NCBI RefSeq assembly: GCF_019649055.1
Contig: NW_026570280.1
Span: forward strand, 682,001 to 746,000
Direction: 5' to 3'
DNA: 64,000 nucleotides
Origin: Paramacrobiotus metropolitanus
Taxonomy: Eukaryota > Tardigrada > Eutardigrada > Parachela > Macrobiotidae
Positions 39,691-52,069 of this stretch are shown here, one piece after another; positions within the stretch are counted from its first letter, which is position 1, and each line of letters starts with the position of its first letter. The notes beneath the pieces were generated by a model. That model was not told the origin of the DNA. It ran no database searches and was given only the letters and a program-made list of their open reading frames with translations. A program made the position numbers and the translations under genes.

Positions 39691-41136
39691 CGAGGGTGCA
39701 TGATGCTCGGAGATACTGGCCAAAAAACACCAAAAATTTGGCCGGCGCCTTTAACGCACAAAAAAGTCCGGCAGTTGCACTCCACATCCCATACGGATAA
39801 CAGGGGATTTCACGCATGAAATTTACTCAGAGCAACTGACTTTTTCTCAATAAAGCTACATACATAGGCCGCAAGAGACATGGAGGAATTAGTTGTTCAG
39901 TCAGCACGTCACACTATCACAGAAAGGATAACCCTGAGGTACTATTTATAAAAAACACCCGAGATTCGCTACGAGCATTTCCGCTTGCACTTCTGCATGT
40001 CTTCAAAAAGCAATTAAGCAATCAATTTGAACGCTAAACCGTCATTCGTTTTCAGATAAAGGTGAACGAGACTCGATCGATTGATGAGGCGTAAAGAAGT
40101 CATCGAATGGCAAACTCATTTCGAGGTTTAAAGGTCAGACAGTGATCAATTCCACGAACTGGAGACTGCCTGGCCTTCGAACCTCGGAAACTTGAGACAG
40201 AGTACTTACATCCTATTTAAAGGCTTAATGGGGATGCGTGTACAAGGAAGGTAAAGTGGATTAAAAATCGTTGGTCATCTTGCAATTCCAATCTGGACTG
40301 TTAATAGGTGTTGGGCGGACGTCGGTCCCATTCGCGGCCGTGTCACAAGTGTTGTGATGCACACGCTCTGCCTGCAGGCTACAGATATCATCCAACAGAA
40401 ACTACTCCACGCCCTGGGCTTCCTACATAAGCACAGTCGTCCGGATCGCAATGACTACGTCACAGACTCACAGTTAATGCCAGCAACATGCTGCCGGGTA
40501 TCGGTGCTAGAAACTCGTTGAAGCTGAGATAAATGGAGACTTTTGGTCTCCCATACGACCTAGAGTCCGTAATGCTAGAGCACACGTGAACGGTACAATG
40601 CTAATTAAGGTCGTAAACGTATAATGTAATCACTTTGTTCTTGCGTGGGAGGCATTGACACAGTATGGGATTTTTTGCCCAGTAGGTAGTAGATCATTTT
40701 GGTAGTCTAGCATCGTTTTTGTAGTTTAGCAGTTTAGCATTACCAGGTAAAAGGTTTTGCTTTGATTTATGCGATCATGGTGAAAATTTCGGCGCTGTTG
40801 CACGGATCTTCCTTAATCCTTACGTACAATAAATTAATAAGATCTTCGGCACACTCAGTACTAGATTACGTCAGACATACTCGTAATATTATAGTGGTCA
40901 TAGAAATTTGCAGCCAGCCTGCAAAGAACTTATAAGAAATTCCCCGTTATTGCGTTAATGTAGAGCCTCAAGTGCTGGATGGACGACGGGAACAAGAAAA
41001 CCGGCTTCCACGTGTTACTGTGCAACGATATGTCGGGTGAGGCATGCAGTAGGCCAAGTGCGATATAATCACTACGACACGCCAACCAAATTTTATGCAT
41101 ATCCTGCATCTTTTGATTTAAGGTTGTACAAAATTT
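39691..41136. other. Host DNA without a supported gene
   Basis: No long frames or domain-like words are visible. A local ggagacttttggtctcc hairpin at 40531-40547 is the only feature noted. Confidence 0.4.
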
Positions 41137-41298
41137 TTAGGTCCCAGACTGGTGGGACACAACAACAACAACATCGTAGCTAAAAACGGCGGTTCCATGG
41201 AAATTCGTGGCTGTGCACTGGTAATGCCCGCTGTCGCTCACTTGCAGCGCACTGATGCGCAGAGAGGAGTCTCTTCCCGACATGTAAATCCTTTCCGC
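41137..41298 (-). CDS. Ig-domain second-half exon
   Basis: The acceptor gcgtag precedes codon GCG at 41298. The 53-codon frame has SLRISALQVSDSGHYQCTAT then NFHGTAVFSYDVVVV, a complete E-F-G strand set of an I-set domain. It runs to a stop at 41137 with no donor, so the protein would end just after this domain or the donor was lost. It pairs in phase 0 with the exon at 41453-41637 over a 154-nt intron. Confidence 0.7.
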   Translation of the reverse strand, partial: AERIYMSGRDSSLRISALQVSDSGHYQCTATNFHGTAVFSYDVVVVVSHQSGT

Positions 41299-41452
41299 CT
41301 ACGCGCAATAAAAATGTCAGAGGAATTCGTGCAGTATGATTTCTGACTTCTAAATTTTTCTTGGCGAAGCTACATATAGCTGACCAAGAACAGAAATACG
41401 CCCGAATAGAATCACCAAAGCTTAAAATTCTGACCATTTTAGCAACAGTTAC

Positions 41453-41637
41453 CATTTTCAAAATTCCAAGAGCATCCCCATCTTTTGTCCAGAATACTGA
41501 TAACAGGTTGGGAAATCCTTCCAGTGGGCACAGTAAGACGCCGTTTTCACCAGCGGATTTCCGAATTTCGACTTTTGTCAAGGTAGTGTCGGGGGAAACA
41601 AAATGTGTCCGGTTAGAAAAACGGTTGTGGTGAGTTT
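41453..41637 (-). CDS. Ig-domain first-half exon
   Basis: 185 nt, phase 1 in (after aaaag) and phase 0 out (ATG then gtaact). It contains LTKVEIRKSAGENGVLLCPL and FWTKDGDALG, the B-strand Cys and C-strand Trp of an Ig domain. Joined to 41298-41137 it yields one complete I-set domain. An inverted, decayed copy lies at 49556-49700. Confidence 0.7.
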
Positions 41638-42550
41638 CTTTTGTATGTACATGAATGTCTCGTAAATTCTGTCTTGCAGATACAGATAGCATATCTCATG
41701 ATGTATGGTATTTAGCGCGGAAATTGCGCTACGAAAGACTGCCACTGCATTACGTCTACCACAAAGGCAAGTTCACTCCTAAAAGATTTGGATAATTATA
41801 AAGTGAAAATTATTATTACTTTTTATCATTAATATGGATACATGGTTTGTAATTGATCGATACGTCAATAGTGTGGGGATGCGCGCCGTAGTATGGAGTT
41901 GGGCGTAACCCATGAATTTGCCTTTGTCGCTGTGTAGATGTACAGTGGACGTCAACATTTTGTTACATCCGGTCCGGGACCGAATGACCAATAAACAGGA
42001 AACGCGCAAGACTTTGGACAGTTGCTCATTGTGGAATTCCCAACGAGAACCATCAACCGATATCTTAAACGAAAGAGGAAACAATTTCAAGATTTTCGCT
42101 ACCAACAGAACAGGTCGTCTCTACGACAAACTTTAGATGCGTCGATTTTCTCTTAGATCTTACAAAAATCAACCAGTTTGGTATCAAAATTCTTGAATTT
42201 TTTTTCATGTGTTTGAGATATTGGTGGATGGTTTGTGTTGGGAAATGCGCAAGGTGCAAGTGTTAATGTCAACAGGCCGATGGCCAGTCCCAAATTTTGC
42301 TGTTTGAGTACAGAAAAGTGCCTGATTGTGATTTCATAAGATGTAACAAAATTTTGACGTCCACTGTAACTGCACACAGAAATTACGGGACAAGCTTGTG
42401 GTTCGCGTCGCATTTATTTGTTGCATAACTGAATGCTAATGTCGCTGCTGATATCGGTAGTCAGCGTGGAAAGATTAACAAACCGACCAGCTAATTACGA
42501 TATCGAATTATAGGTCAGCATGAGTAGGAACAGTTGTCAGATTCACTTAC

Positions 42551-42940
42551 CTAACGTTTCGACAGATTGATGTGACGCATCACCGTCCGGAAACGGACCG
42601 CGCTTACTCTGGTATTGCGTTAGTTCCGCTTCGGGAATGACTATTAAGGTCACGTTCTGCCATGTTGTGCCGTGGGAGTTGGTTAGTCGGCAGCCGATGA
42701 CACTTTTGTGATCGGATAACGTTAAATTACGCAGAATCAGCATGAAGCCTGTCTTTCCGGTGACGAAGCGTCTGCTGTCAGGGTCCCCGGACGGAGTTAT
42801 CGCCGAACCATTGCGGAACCACGTGATGGACGTGGCGTTCTTACTGCCGTGGATATCACAGTCAAAGATGGTGTACTTGGTTCCCTCGGCGGCATACAGC
42901 TCCGTGTCTTCTGTGTGCACCAGGCGCGGTGAATGGTTAT
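42551..42940 (-). CDS. Single-exon Ig domain
   Basis: The acceptor atgtag precedes 42940 and the donor gtaagt follows 42551. 390 nt, phase 1 to phase 1. The domain runs from LVHTEDTELYAAEGTKYTIF through DCDIHGSKN, SITWFRNGSA, ILRNLTLSDHKSVIGCRLTN to WQNVTLIVIP, with all the Ig landmarks (Cys, Trp, L-x-L, D-x4-I-x-C) and N-glycosylation sites. It is a different intron architecture from the split-exon Ig domains nearby. It belongs to a cell-surface or secreted protein. Confidence 0.8.
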
Positions 42941-43375
42941 CTACATTAAAACCTCTTCTTAAATACACTTCTTTATTAAAATTAATACACTTCTCTATAG
43001 CATTCAACCTTTAAGGAACGGAACTGGCTCCCATGTTATAACACAGGAGGGATTCTCTTTATAACATTCACCTCTTTATAAGCCTTACATACACTTTCCG
43101 TCTCAAGTTAATTAAGATCAATCAAAATCGAAAATACTCGTATAACATCATTAACATGCCCATGTTCTACTGTAAAACCAAACAAATTTAAACGTTGCAA
43201 CATTGATAGAAGATGTTGATTAAAGACAAAGGAGGGAATATTAACGGAGACTTTGGGAAGCGGAGCAGCGTGAAATTTTATATGCCGTGAACCGGCATGA
43301 ATCTGGTCTCTCCTTGAACTTTTGTACGGACCGTAATTGGCAGCTTAAAAATTCATTCTTTGGAATTTTGCTTAG

Positions 43376-44204
43376 GGGATTTGGCCCAGTACATAGCACC
43401 AAATTTGTGCTCATCCTCGGCAACTTCGCGGTCGCGCAAACCCAGCCACCTTTTTGCATTGCTTTATTTCATTTTGTAGCCATTGCCATAATTAGCCAAT
43501 GGGTTTGCTCACGTAGGCGTGCAATCTGTTTGCGCGCGCAACATCCGGTTGGAAAGTTATGCGTGAACCAGAATTCCAGAAAGTTTAAATGCATTCAGTT
43601 GTAGTAAAAGTCTCATTATGGACGGATCTCCTTTAAATTTTGCACGTAAATGCACATAAAAATAAAGATCGTTCTTACACTGATGCAATGTTCTGACATG
43701 TTTTTCAAATTTTAAAAGGAATTTCAGAAATTTTATAAATTCATTTTGAAATTCAAAAAAATTCGTGGAAGTCTGAACCGGTAAGAACGATCTTCGTGGT
43801 AAATGGTAGCGTGCATTTACGAGCAAAATTTAAAGGATATCGGTCCATAATTCGACTTATGGTCCACCTGAATCATTCCCGTTGCTCTAGTCGTTGCGTA
43901 GAGGAATGGATGAACATCCCTCTCTTAAGAGAGGAATTTAAGAGGGGAATGTCCATTCATTCCTCTACGCTACGACTAGAGCAACGGCAATGCCTGAATG
44001 CATTTAAACTTTTTGAATTTTGGTACCCTGATAGCTCCGCAGCCGGATATTGTGCTCTAGAGCGGATTTTACGCCTAGGTAAAAAAATGCTTTGGCCACA
44101 AAATATCATAAAGCAATGCAGATAAGTGTTTGGAAGTGCGCGACAGCGAAAATTCCCGTGGATGTACACGAACACAGTGCTATGTCCGCGCCAAATCCCT
44201 TAAA
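43376..44204. mobile_element. TTAA-family MITE relative, copy D, with internal hairpin
   Basis: The ends GGGATTTGGCCCAGTACATA and the complementary TATGTCCGCGCCAAATCCC (then TTAA) face each other. Left TTAA has become TTAG. Inside are gcgcgcaacatccggttg and a long hairpin at about 43874-43996 (gttgctctagtcgt, gcgtagaggaatgga and their complements). It is related to copies A and B but diverged. Confidence 0.65.
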
Positions 44205-47200
44205 AAACTTTAGTTTGTGCACTTCCTTCCTCCATTCAACGTGACGTACCGGTTTCCAGCGTTTGCTGCGCATTCCGGGCGGGTTGTCCACTTGTTAATG
44301 GCAACAAACAAAGGTACAACATTAGAAGGTACATTACCGTATCCATCTACACAAAGTATTCTGTCGGATGTATTTGACCGAAGTGCACTGGACGTGATCA
44401 AATAAATATTCCAGATCGTGTAGGGAAGGAAAAAAGAAAACAACTCAACCGAAACTAATATTTATAGTATTATTTTTGCACAACTGATTCCAGAATGGGT
44501 TCGCCGTGCAGTGGAAATGCAGTCTTAACTACACCCGGCCCTAAGCGGATGTTGCTATGATCTAGCCAAAACGTTATAAATAAACGCCGGTCTTCTTCGC
44601 CGCGCAGTCTGAAGCCGTGTTCCCATCTGGTTGGTACATGTTGTGTGTAATACGCTGGCCAGGAAGAGACATCCATTTGTCGCTACTCATTTATCTTGTT
44701 GGCTGTCTGTGATCTTCTCTGCTTCTTCTTGGTTACGAGCAGGGAGCTGATTGTACTTATTTTTGTTGGACTGTGGTTATTTTATTTTTTCTCCGTTTCT
44801 GTACGAGTATATGTCGTGTCTGCTGCCTCGGATTGGGTGTAAACCCAGATTGTTTGCGGACGTTAAACAATTAAACATTAAACATTAAAGCTCTAAACCG
44901 GCGATCGGCCGGTTGCGTCTTGTTTATTCTGCCGTTGGCCGCTTTCTTTGGCTCAGACGAAAAGAAAATAATATTATGAACAGGCACCACGGGGGTGGAG
45001 CAAGTAACTGTTCACGGAGTTGGATTGCAGCCGGCAGCAGAGGTACGGTGCTTCTATTCCTAAACACCACGTACAATGATCATATGGGTTTTTTGCGCAA
45101 ACAAACAGCATACTGGCAGCGGCCGAGAACGTTTGGCATAACATATGAACGTTTTGCACCCCAGTAGTGCATACCTGTTCGATAATTACAGTATTTTATC
45201 GAAATCCTGTCATTGGAATATCTTTAAGCAGTTATTCATAATTTTCATAACCATAAATTTCTTGGATTATCTATGTTTCTTATGTTTTCTTTTTTTATTG
45301 GCTTGCGTAAAATTTTTACATTTTTTAGATTGCTTTGAAGTAAAAATTTCTTAGATGTTTTCGAATTCATTTCGAAGTGTTATGTCTTTTTCCAAATTTA
45401 TATTTCAAATAAATTTATATTTCAAATAAATTTATATTTCAAATAAATTGCAGTTGTGGTATTTGCAGTTGCACCACCTTGCGAGCAGTACCCTAAAACA
45501 GTTTCTACAACTGTTTACTAATGAACGCTACCGTATTTGTATGTCCGTTTATCGTTTCCCATTAAATCACTACCACTCTTACGAAAGAGTTTGCGGTGCA
45601 CCTATTATTTTGTAGCGCTTGACATTTAATAACGCCCCCGTGGGGGTAATTTCGGTGATCTGGCAGCTACAGAGCAAAATAAGAAACTGGACGCGGCCGC
45701 TGTTTCCGGTTCCATACCGCCGAATTTCTTTAAGGCTCCGTGAAGCTTTGTCTGGTAGATTTTTAATCAATATGGTGCTTCTATAGTTTTTGCCAGATTA
45801 TCATGACACATCCGACTTAATACTTGTAATGCGAGCCTGTAAAAATCTGCTCAAGAAACCTGATTAATCGTAAGAGAAGTGACCCGAATGCACAGCACAA
45901 AACGCGAGTGCATGAACGCGAAATTTTGTCTTCCCGCCTTCCTAAGCGATTTTTCTTTGCTTTAAAATATTTTTCAGTCAAATGATTTATATTATGGAAC
46001 CTGGGGAAATGAAATGTCAAGAGCTTGATTTTTTGAGGGTGCAGTAACAGTCTCTCTGCTTACACGTTTGCATGTACAGAGTAAATGCACATAGTGCTAA
46101 GATCGATTTTACACCAAATCCGGGGTCTAGCATCTTTTTCAAGTTTTAAAATGAATTTCTAAAATTTTAAAATTAATTCCAAAATTTGAAAAAAATAATG
46201 GAAATCTGGTTCGATGTAAAACAATCTGTATACTGCTTAAATGCAAAATTAAAAAATTTAAATGCAAGTCGGCCGTCTATAATGAGACTTTTGGTACTTT
46301 TGTTCTATACCTCAATGCATTAAAATTTTTGGGAATTTTATTTCGCCTATAACTCCGTCGACAAATCGCTTGGCCGTTGGAAAAATTAATCACTTGGCTG
46401 CAGAATGCCATAAAACAATGCAAAAACTATTTGGAAGTGCGCAAAATTGAGAATTCTTGCCCAAATTCTTGCGAAACAGTAGCATGCTGAAATGTCAGAG
46501 TGTCGAAGTGTCCAAATGCAAAATTCCTTACGTCGAACGAACTGTCTTATGCCGAAATTTCCTCTGCCAAAATGTTCCTGTGCCGAAATGGTCGGACACG
46601 GGCTATTCTACATAATTAAAGTCGCTGCTAACATAAGAAAACAACAGGCTGCCAGATTTGCGAAATTCGCACTGTTCCGACGGATCGAAAGTCAACGGCA
46701 AGAGCCTTATGATAGAGCACCGGTGGCGGTTGGCAGTTGCGGCCGTTAAGACATCCGCAATTTCGGAGCATCCCCCTGACCACAAAGATTCCCCAGAAGT
46801 CGCGTAGACGCTACTCCCGGGGAATCGGTACTTGGAGCAGCTTAGTTTGCCGCTGCCAGTACGCTGTTTGTTTGCGCAAAAAATCAGTATGATCATTGTA
46901 CGTGGTGTTTAGGAATAGAAGCACCGTATCTCTGCTGCGGCTGCAGTCCAACTCCGTGAGCAGTTACTTGCTCCACCCCCGTGGCGCCTGGTCAGAATAT
47001 TATTTGCTTTTCGTCCGAGCCAAAGAAAGCGGCCAATGGCAGTACGTATAAACAAGACGCAACCGGCCGATCGCCGGTCTTACCGCCACACATGGATGTC
47101 TCTTCCTGGCCAGCGTATTACACACAACATGTACCAGCCAGATGGGAACACGGCTTTAGACTGCGCGGCGAAGAAGACCGGCGTTTATTTATAACGTTTT

Positions 47201-47785
47201 GGCAATAGCGTAGCAACATCCGCTTAGGGCCGGGTGTAGTTAAGACTGCGTTTCCACTGCATGACGAACCAGTTCTGGAATCAGTTGTGCAAAAGTATTA
47301 CTGTAAATAATACTTTCCGTTGAGTTTTTTTCTGTTTTTCTTCCATACACCATCTGGAATGTTTATTTGATCACGTCCAGTAACGGTGCACTTCGGTCGA
47401 ATACATCAGACACAATACTTTGTGTAGATGGATACGGTAATGTACCTTCTAATGTTGTACCTGTGTTTGTTGCCATTAACAAGTGGACAACCTGTCCGGA
47501 ATGCGCAGGAAACGCTGGAAACCGGTACGTCACGTTGAATGAAGGAAAGGAAGTGCACAGACTAAATTTTTTTATGGGATTTGGCCCGGACATAGTACTA
47601 TATTCGTGTACATCCATAGGAACTTTCCCTGTCGTGCACAGTTCCAAACACTTATTTGCGTTGCTGTATGATATTCTGTAGCCAAAGCATTGTTTACGCT
47701 GGCGTAAAATCTGTTTTCACGCACAACATCCGGCTGCGGAGCTATCAGGGTACCAAAATTCAAAAAGTTTAATTGCCTGAATGCA
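44000..47785. mobile_element. Large inverted repeat, arms of about 1 kb
   Basis: The left arm (about 44000-45130) and right arm (about 46855-47785) are reverse complements along their length. Matched words include catgttgtgtgtaatacgctgg, split here as catgttgtgt and gtaatacgctgg; ttggccgctttctttggctc; and ggtacattaccgtatccatc. The 1.7-kb spacer has MITE-like DNA near 46080-46470 but no transposase. A piece of the arm also occurs at 29262-29335. It is a foldback element or an inverted segmental duplication. Confidence 0.75.
45395..45452. repeat. Three 18-bp tandem copies
   Basis: aaatttatatttcaaata is repeated three times without change. Confidence 0.9.
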
Positions 47786-48449
47786 GGGGCTATTCGAGAC
47801 CCCCCTCGACCATGTACTATTTTTTAAACCCAAATCTGACCACGCATTAGTAATCAGCGAATTTTTCTGATCTAGAAAGTATTTTTTAAAATTTTTTCCG
47901 GAACAAAAAAATTCTGACTGCCAGCCCCCTTGACCCCCCACAGTATCATGGGCGGTAGCAATGGGATTAAGGACACAAATTTTATTTTCGTCTCTTTTCC
48001 ACTGTTTCTAAGTAAATCAATAACGCTGAATTCGAATTTGATAATTAAAATATAACACGAGCTAAGGATAAAAAGATTTACGTAAAACAAACAAGGATTC
48101 ACACAAATGATGTAACATCGATTATCGACACCATTCTCAACAAAAAGTTCTTCCACACTACTTATATCAGTTTTTTATCATCAAATTCGAATTCAGCGTT
48201 ATGGATTTACCTAAAAGCAGTGGGGAAGAGACGAAAATAAAATTTGTCTCCCTAATCCCATTGCTACCGCCCATGATACTGTGGGGGGTCAAGGGGGCTG
48301 GCAGTCAGAATTTTTTTCTTCCGGAAAAAATTTTAAAAAATACTTTCTAGATCAGAAAAATTCGCTGATCATTAATACGTGGTCAGATTTGGCTTAAAAA
48401 AATAGTACATGGCCGAGGGGGGTCTCGAATAGCCCCTGCATTCAGGCAT
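47776..48449. mobile_element. Palindromic MITE with arms of about 250 bp
   Basis: CAGGGGCTATTCGAGACCCC at the left end and its complement at the right (about 48415-48437) start two arms that pair over about 250 bp around a 140-bp centre. The arms include ctttctagatcagaaaaatt and attcgaattcagcgtta words. It interrupts DNA that is continuous in the copy near 44000, so it is an insertion. Confidence 0.8.
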
Positions 48450-49085
48450 TGCCGTTGCTCTAGTCGTAGTGTAGAGGAATGAATCAACATTTCTCTCTTA
48501 ACATTCTTCTCTTAACCCCCGTATTACCGACCGAGTTTGGCTGTTTCAAATACCACGGGAGCAAGTTTTAGTATGTAGCTCACAACCGCCTCCCGGAAAG
48601 AGCCACGTTAGCAGCTATTCAATCGCTACCGCACGCAGAAGCGGTTTCAGTGCCAGTTTTTCGCTCTGAAAGTGCGCCCGTAATTCCGTGATATCTTGGC
48701 TGTCGTTTATTATAATTTGCTGCCAACCATTTTATTTTTTAGCAGAAGCATTATTACGAGAAACGATTTTTTTGTTTAATTTTTTATGCACGGGTTCTTA
48801 AGTACTGATGGTTATAGCTGAGGCGGCCAGAACTCGCCTAAAAGTTGCCCCCATGCCCACAGCCACGACCACTGGTCAAATTACTTTCGACATTAGATGA
48901 AAAACATAGAGCAAAAAATTTCACATTCAAACATTAAGGTTTGACTAAGCGAAATATTTTTGTAACAATTCTTTAGGAATTTATAAAACTGTATTGCCTA
49001 AAAGTCACCCCATCGGTATTAGAACGGTTAAGAGAGGGATGTTCATTCATTCCTCTACGCAACGACCAGAGCAACGGCAATGATT
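48450..49085. repeat. Inverted pair of gttgctctagtcgt arms
   Basis: The left arm (48453-48510) and right arm (49028-49083) carry cattgccgttgctctagtcg and its complement plus tagaggaatga words, the same hairpin family as 43874-43996. The 500-bp middle has no gene. Confidence 0.7.
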
Positions 49086-49429
49086 CAGGTGAACCAATAG
49101 TCTCATTATGGACCGATATCCATCCAATTTCGCACGTTGCCATGAAGATCGTTCCTGCCGGTCGAGACTTCCACGATTTTCTCTTTAAAATGGATTTAAA
49201 ATTTTTGAGATTCCTTTTAAAAATTGAAAACATGCCAGAACATTCATTGCATTGGTGTAAGAACAGTATGTGATAGTAAGCAAACTTTTAATTGATGCCT
49301 GGCCTCGCCCCCTTGACGATGGCAGATAAAAATATATTTTGAAGCATATTATATTAGTGCACTACCATTTTACAAAACATGAGAATTTTTTGAATTTGGA
49401 GGGGGAAAATGTTCCCTGGTTAGAGGAGT

Positions 49430-49700
49430 GAACTTGACGGTGTGGTAGACGTAGTGCAGTGGCAGTCGTTCGTAGCTCCATTTTCGCGGTAAATAACATA
49501 ATTATATGCTAACTGCATCTTCAAGATCGAAATTACGAGACATGCATTTATGTACTGTACATCAGAAAATCACCACAACCGTTTTTCGCACCGTCTGCAT
49601 TCTGGGTTCCCCATTCAGCCGATACCACCTCGGCAAAGGAATTCAAACTTCGGAAATCCGCTGGTGCCAACGGCGTCTTATTGCGCCCAGAGACCAATTT
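49430..49700 (+). pseudogene. Inverted, decayed copy of the 41.5-41.8 kb Ig region
   Basis: The plus strand matches the complement of 41530-41790, including acgtagtgcagtggcagtcg and aaatcaccacaaccg words. The frame reads LRKSAGANGVLLRP where the other copy has Cys: the first Ig cysteine codon has become Arg, so the domain could not form its disulfide. Confidence 0.65.
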
Positions 49701-50100
49701 GTTGACCACTTTTATGCTGCTGTTTTCAAATAGCTTTTTTTTACTATTTAACGAAGTTGTTGCTTCTGCGTACCTCCTGTTCGTAATTAGCACAAAATAA
49801 AACGATTTTATGCTGTAGACCGTCCATGGGCATTGGCGTTGGCAAACGACATACTCGGCACTGCTGACCTATGGTCAGCACAAGCTTAAATAAATTTCCT
49901 TTCTTAATTGAATATCTAAAATCTTAATTGAATACTCGTATATCGGGAAATCTTGATTTAATAAAATAATTCCAAACTAGTTCCAATAATTTACTGTTTT
50001 CAGTTCCAGACTAGTTCCAATTCCATTAAATTAATTCTAAACTGGAATACTTGCAAACCAGATGTTCCTCGTACTTGTATGAATAGCGTACCTGCATTGC
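49701..50100. other. AT-rich upstream region of the Ig exon
   Basis: It contains two cttaattgaata copies (about 49893 and 49923) and repeated ccagactagttccaa words. No gene is seen. Confidence 0.4.
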
Positions 50101-50101
50101 A

Positions 50102-50891
50102 GTGGATCGTGCAGCTATGGTGGAGCAGGCAGAAGCCAACATGACCAACAGCGTCATCACGCTGTTGCCCGCGCTCCCGGAGGCAGTCGCGGCCGAAGCA
50201 CTGGAGCAGCTCGCAATAGTCCGTGCCCCGCTGGGGGGCTTGGCTTCCTTTTCCTGTCTGACTGGCTTGCCCGAACTGGCGCAGGAGGTTGTCTGGCTCT
50301 ACCACAACGCCTCCTTCCACAGCGACGCACTGCCCCAGCCTCCCCCTAAAGGTCACCACTACCAGCAGCTGTCTATCGCTGACACCAGCCACTTTCTCAT
50401 CCGCAACATCACTGCCGAAGCTGCCGGGACGGTGGAGTGTTGGCTGCCCTGCGGCCCAAAGCCACAACTGTGCTTCGTGCAGGGTTATGACCTGGTGCCC
50501 AAGCTGCGCGCCCACGACGTCTTCACGGAGCCCATGCGCAATGTGATCACGCCGCTGCCGGAGTTCTCCATGACGTGCACCGGCCGCGTCGACTGCAGCC
50601 GGCTGGGGCCCAGCGCGCACTTCATTGAAGTACGACGGCCAGTTCGTGGCGGCTCCCGATTTCTACCGGCCTCCCATTGCCGTCCACTCGCACATCCCCG
50701 GTCGGCTGCAAAGCAACGTTAACGGCAACGCATCAGCGGAAGGAGCTGCCGAAGTCTTCTGCTCCAGCACGTTGACCATCACCGTCAGCGGGGTGGCCGA
50801 TCGTCGGCCGGCGCGTGTGGATTGCTGGCTGCGCACGGATCTCGGCAGCTACGAGTGGTTCGTCCAGTCGGCATTCGTCAATTTTGCATGA
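50102..50891 (+). pseudogene. GC-rich exon with two Ig domains, frame shifted near 50620
   Basis: An acceptor-like tgcattgcag at 50092-50101 opens a GC-rich frame. Domain 1 has ASFSCLTGL, VVWLYHNAS and FLIRNITAEAAGTVECWLPC. Domain 2 starts EFSMTCTGRVDCSRL, then near 50615-50630 the sensible frame changes by one base and continues KYDGQFVAAPDFYRPP to STLTITVSG, ARVDCWLRTDLGS and a stop at 50891. Without the shift the first frame ends at 50722. It looks like the C-terminal exon of a secreted Ig protein, either recently broken or misread by one base. Its base composition differs strongly from the AT-rich DNA around it. Confidence 0.65.
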
Positions 50892-52069
50892 GCGGTAACT
50901 ACAGTAAATTTGCAGAATAGAAATTATGCTCGGCTTTATCCTGTAAGCTCTTCCTGTTAAGTAGTTTTCTGACAGCCCCCATGTACTCGTATAAGTGCTT
51001 GATTTTCCTAATGTTTTATATCTGTATAATGTCATGTCAACATATTTGAAATATCTGGTAAATTATGGCGAATAATTAAATCTGATTAAAAATCAAATAT
51101 ACTCACCAAAGAATTCATTGAAAAAAGTACGTAAATGGAAATAATTTTTAACCAGTGACATCCCGGTACCTGCACTCGTTCGACCTAGACCGTGAAAACT
51201 AGGAATTGTCGGCAAGCAAACCTTCAGTCGAGAAACCACTTTCTTTTCGGAATGTCGGCACCTTGCTGTAGCTGTAGGTCAGCTACAGCACACGGTATCA
51301 ATGTGACAACAACGGGCTGACTGCAAGGCGTAAAAATTAATTTATTACCTTTGCAGTCAAAAATTCAAAGCACTTACCACAACTATGTTTCGCTATTTTG
51401 TCTTCTTGTAATCTGAAGTAAAAGATCAGGCTGATTTTAAGGGACTATTTATGAGCATGCTTATAGTGACCCTCGAACTGACCACCGATCAGCGACACAG
51501 TAAAATGTCCTTGACTGCAAAGAACAGTTTGGCTGTACAGGAACTATAAACAACAATAATGTTAAACCACTCGCAGGAATACTGGACACTGCCCAGTTGA
51601 CGCTGCGGGTTACCAGAAGAGCAATTCAACGTCTCGCAGCTGAAAATATTACACACCAGGTGCCACATCGAACCGACATCTGATCTGCAGCCCGAAGCGA
51701 GTGACGCCCGAAGCCCAAGACCAGCCTAATTTTCTTAGACCTCGCCCGTGTGAAAGCGTTCAGCCTGCTTAACTTACCACTACGGAAGGTAGCTTGGCTA
51801 CCCAACAGTTGGTGGGCCAGCTTCGAACACGTTCCTGGACGTTACAGCAGTAGTTTCATTACGAGTAGGTACTTAACCGGAAATTTACGCGTTTGCTTGC
51901 ATGTTACGCGCTCATACCCTACCCGGTATGGTATATCGCGCGCTGGAAAACGTGGTAGCACATACTCTGCAGGACAACTGTCCAATGGCCCGTGTTTGCA
52001 CATAGCGCTGGTCAGCACGTTTGCTTGCCGAACGTTATCGTACGGATGAGACTCGGTAGTCGGTACAAC
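50892..52069. other. Gene-free DNA before the satellite
   Basis: No domain-bearing frame. A short inverted pair, agctgtaggtcagct, near 51268-51282 is noted. The satellite begins abruptly at 52070. Confidence 0.45.

Noticed and set aside
45579-45770. Minus-strand frame with LLCSCQITEITPTGALLN
   Set aside because: It is vaguely Ig-like but lacks the Trp and D-x-x-x-Y/C pattern, and sits in the spacer of a large inverted repeat.
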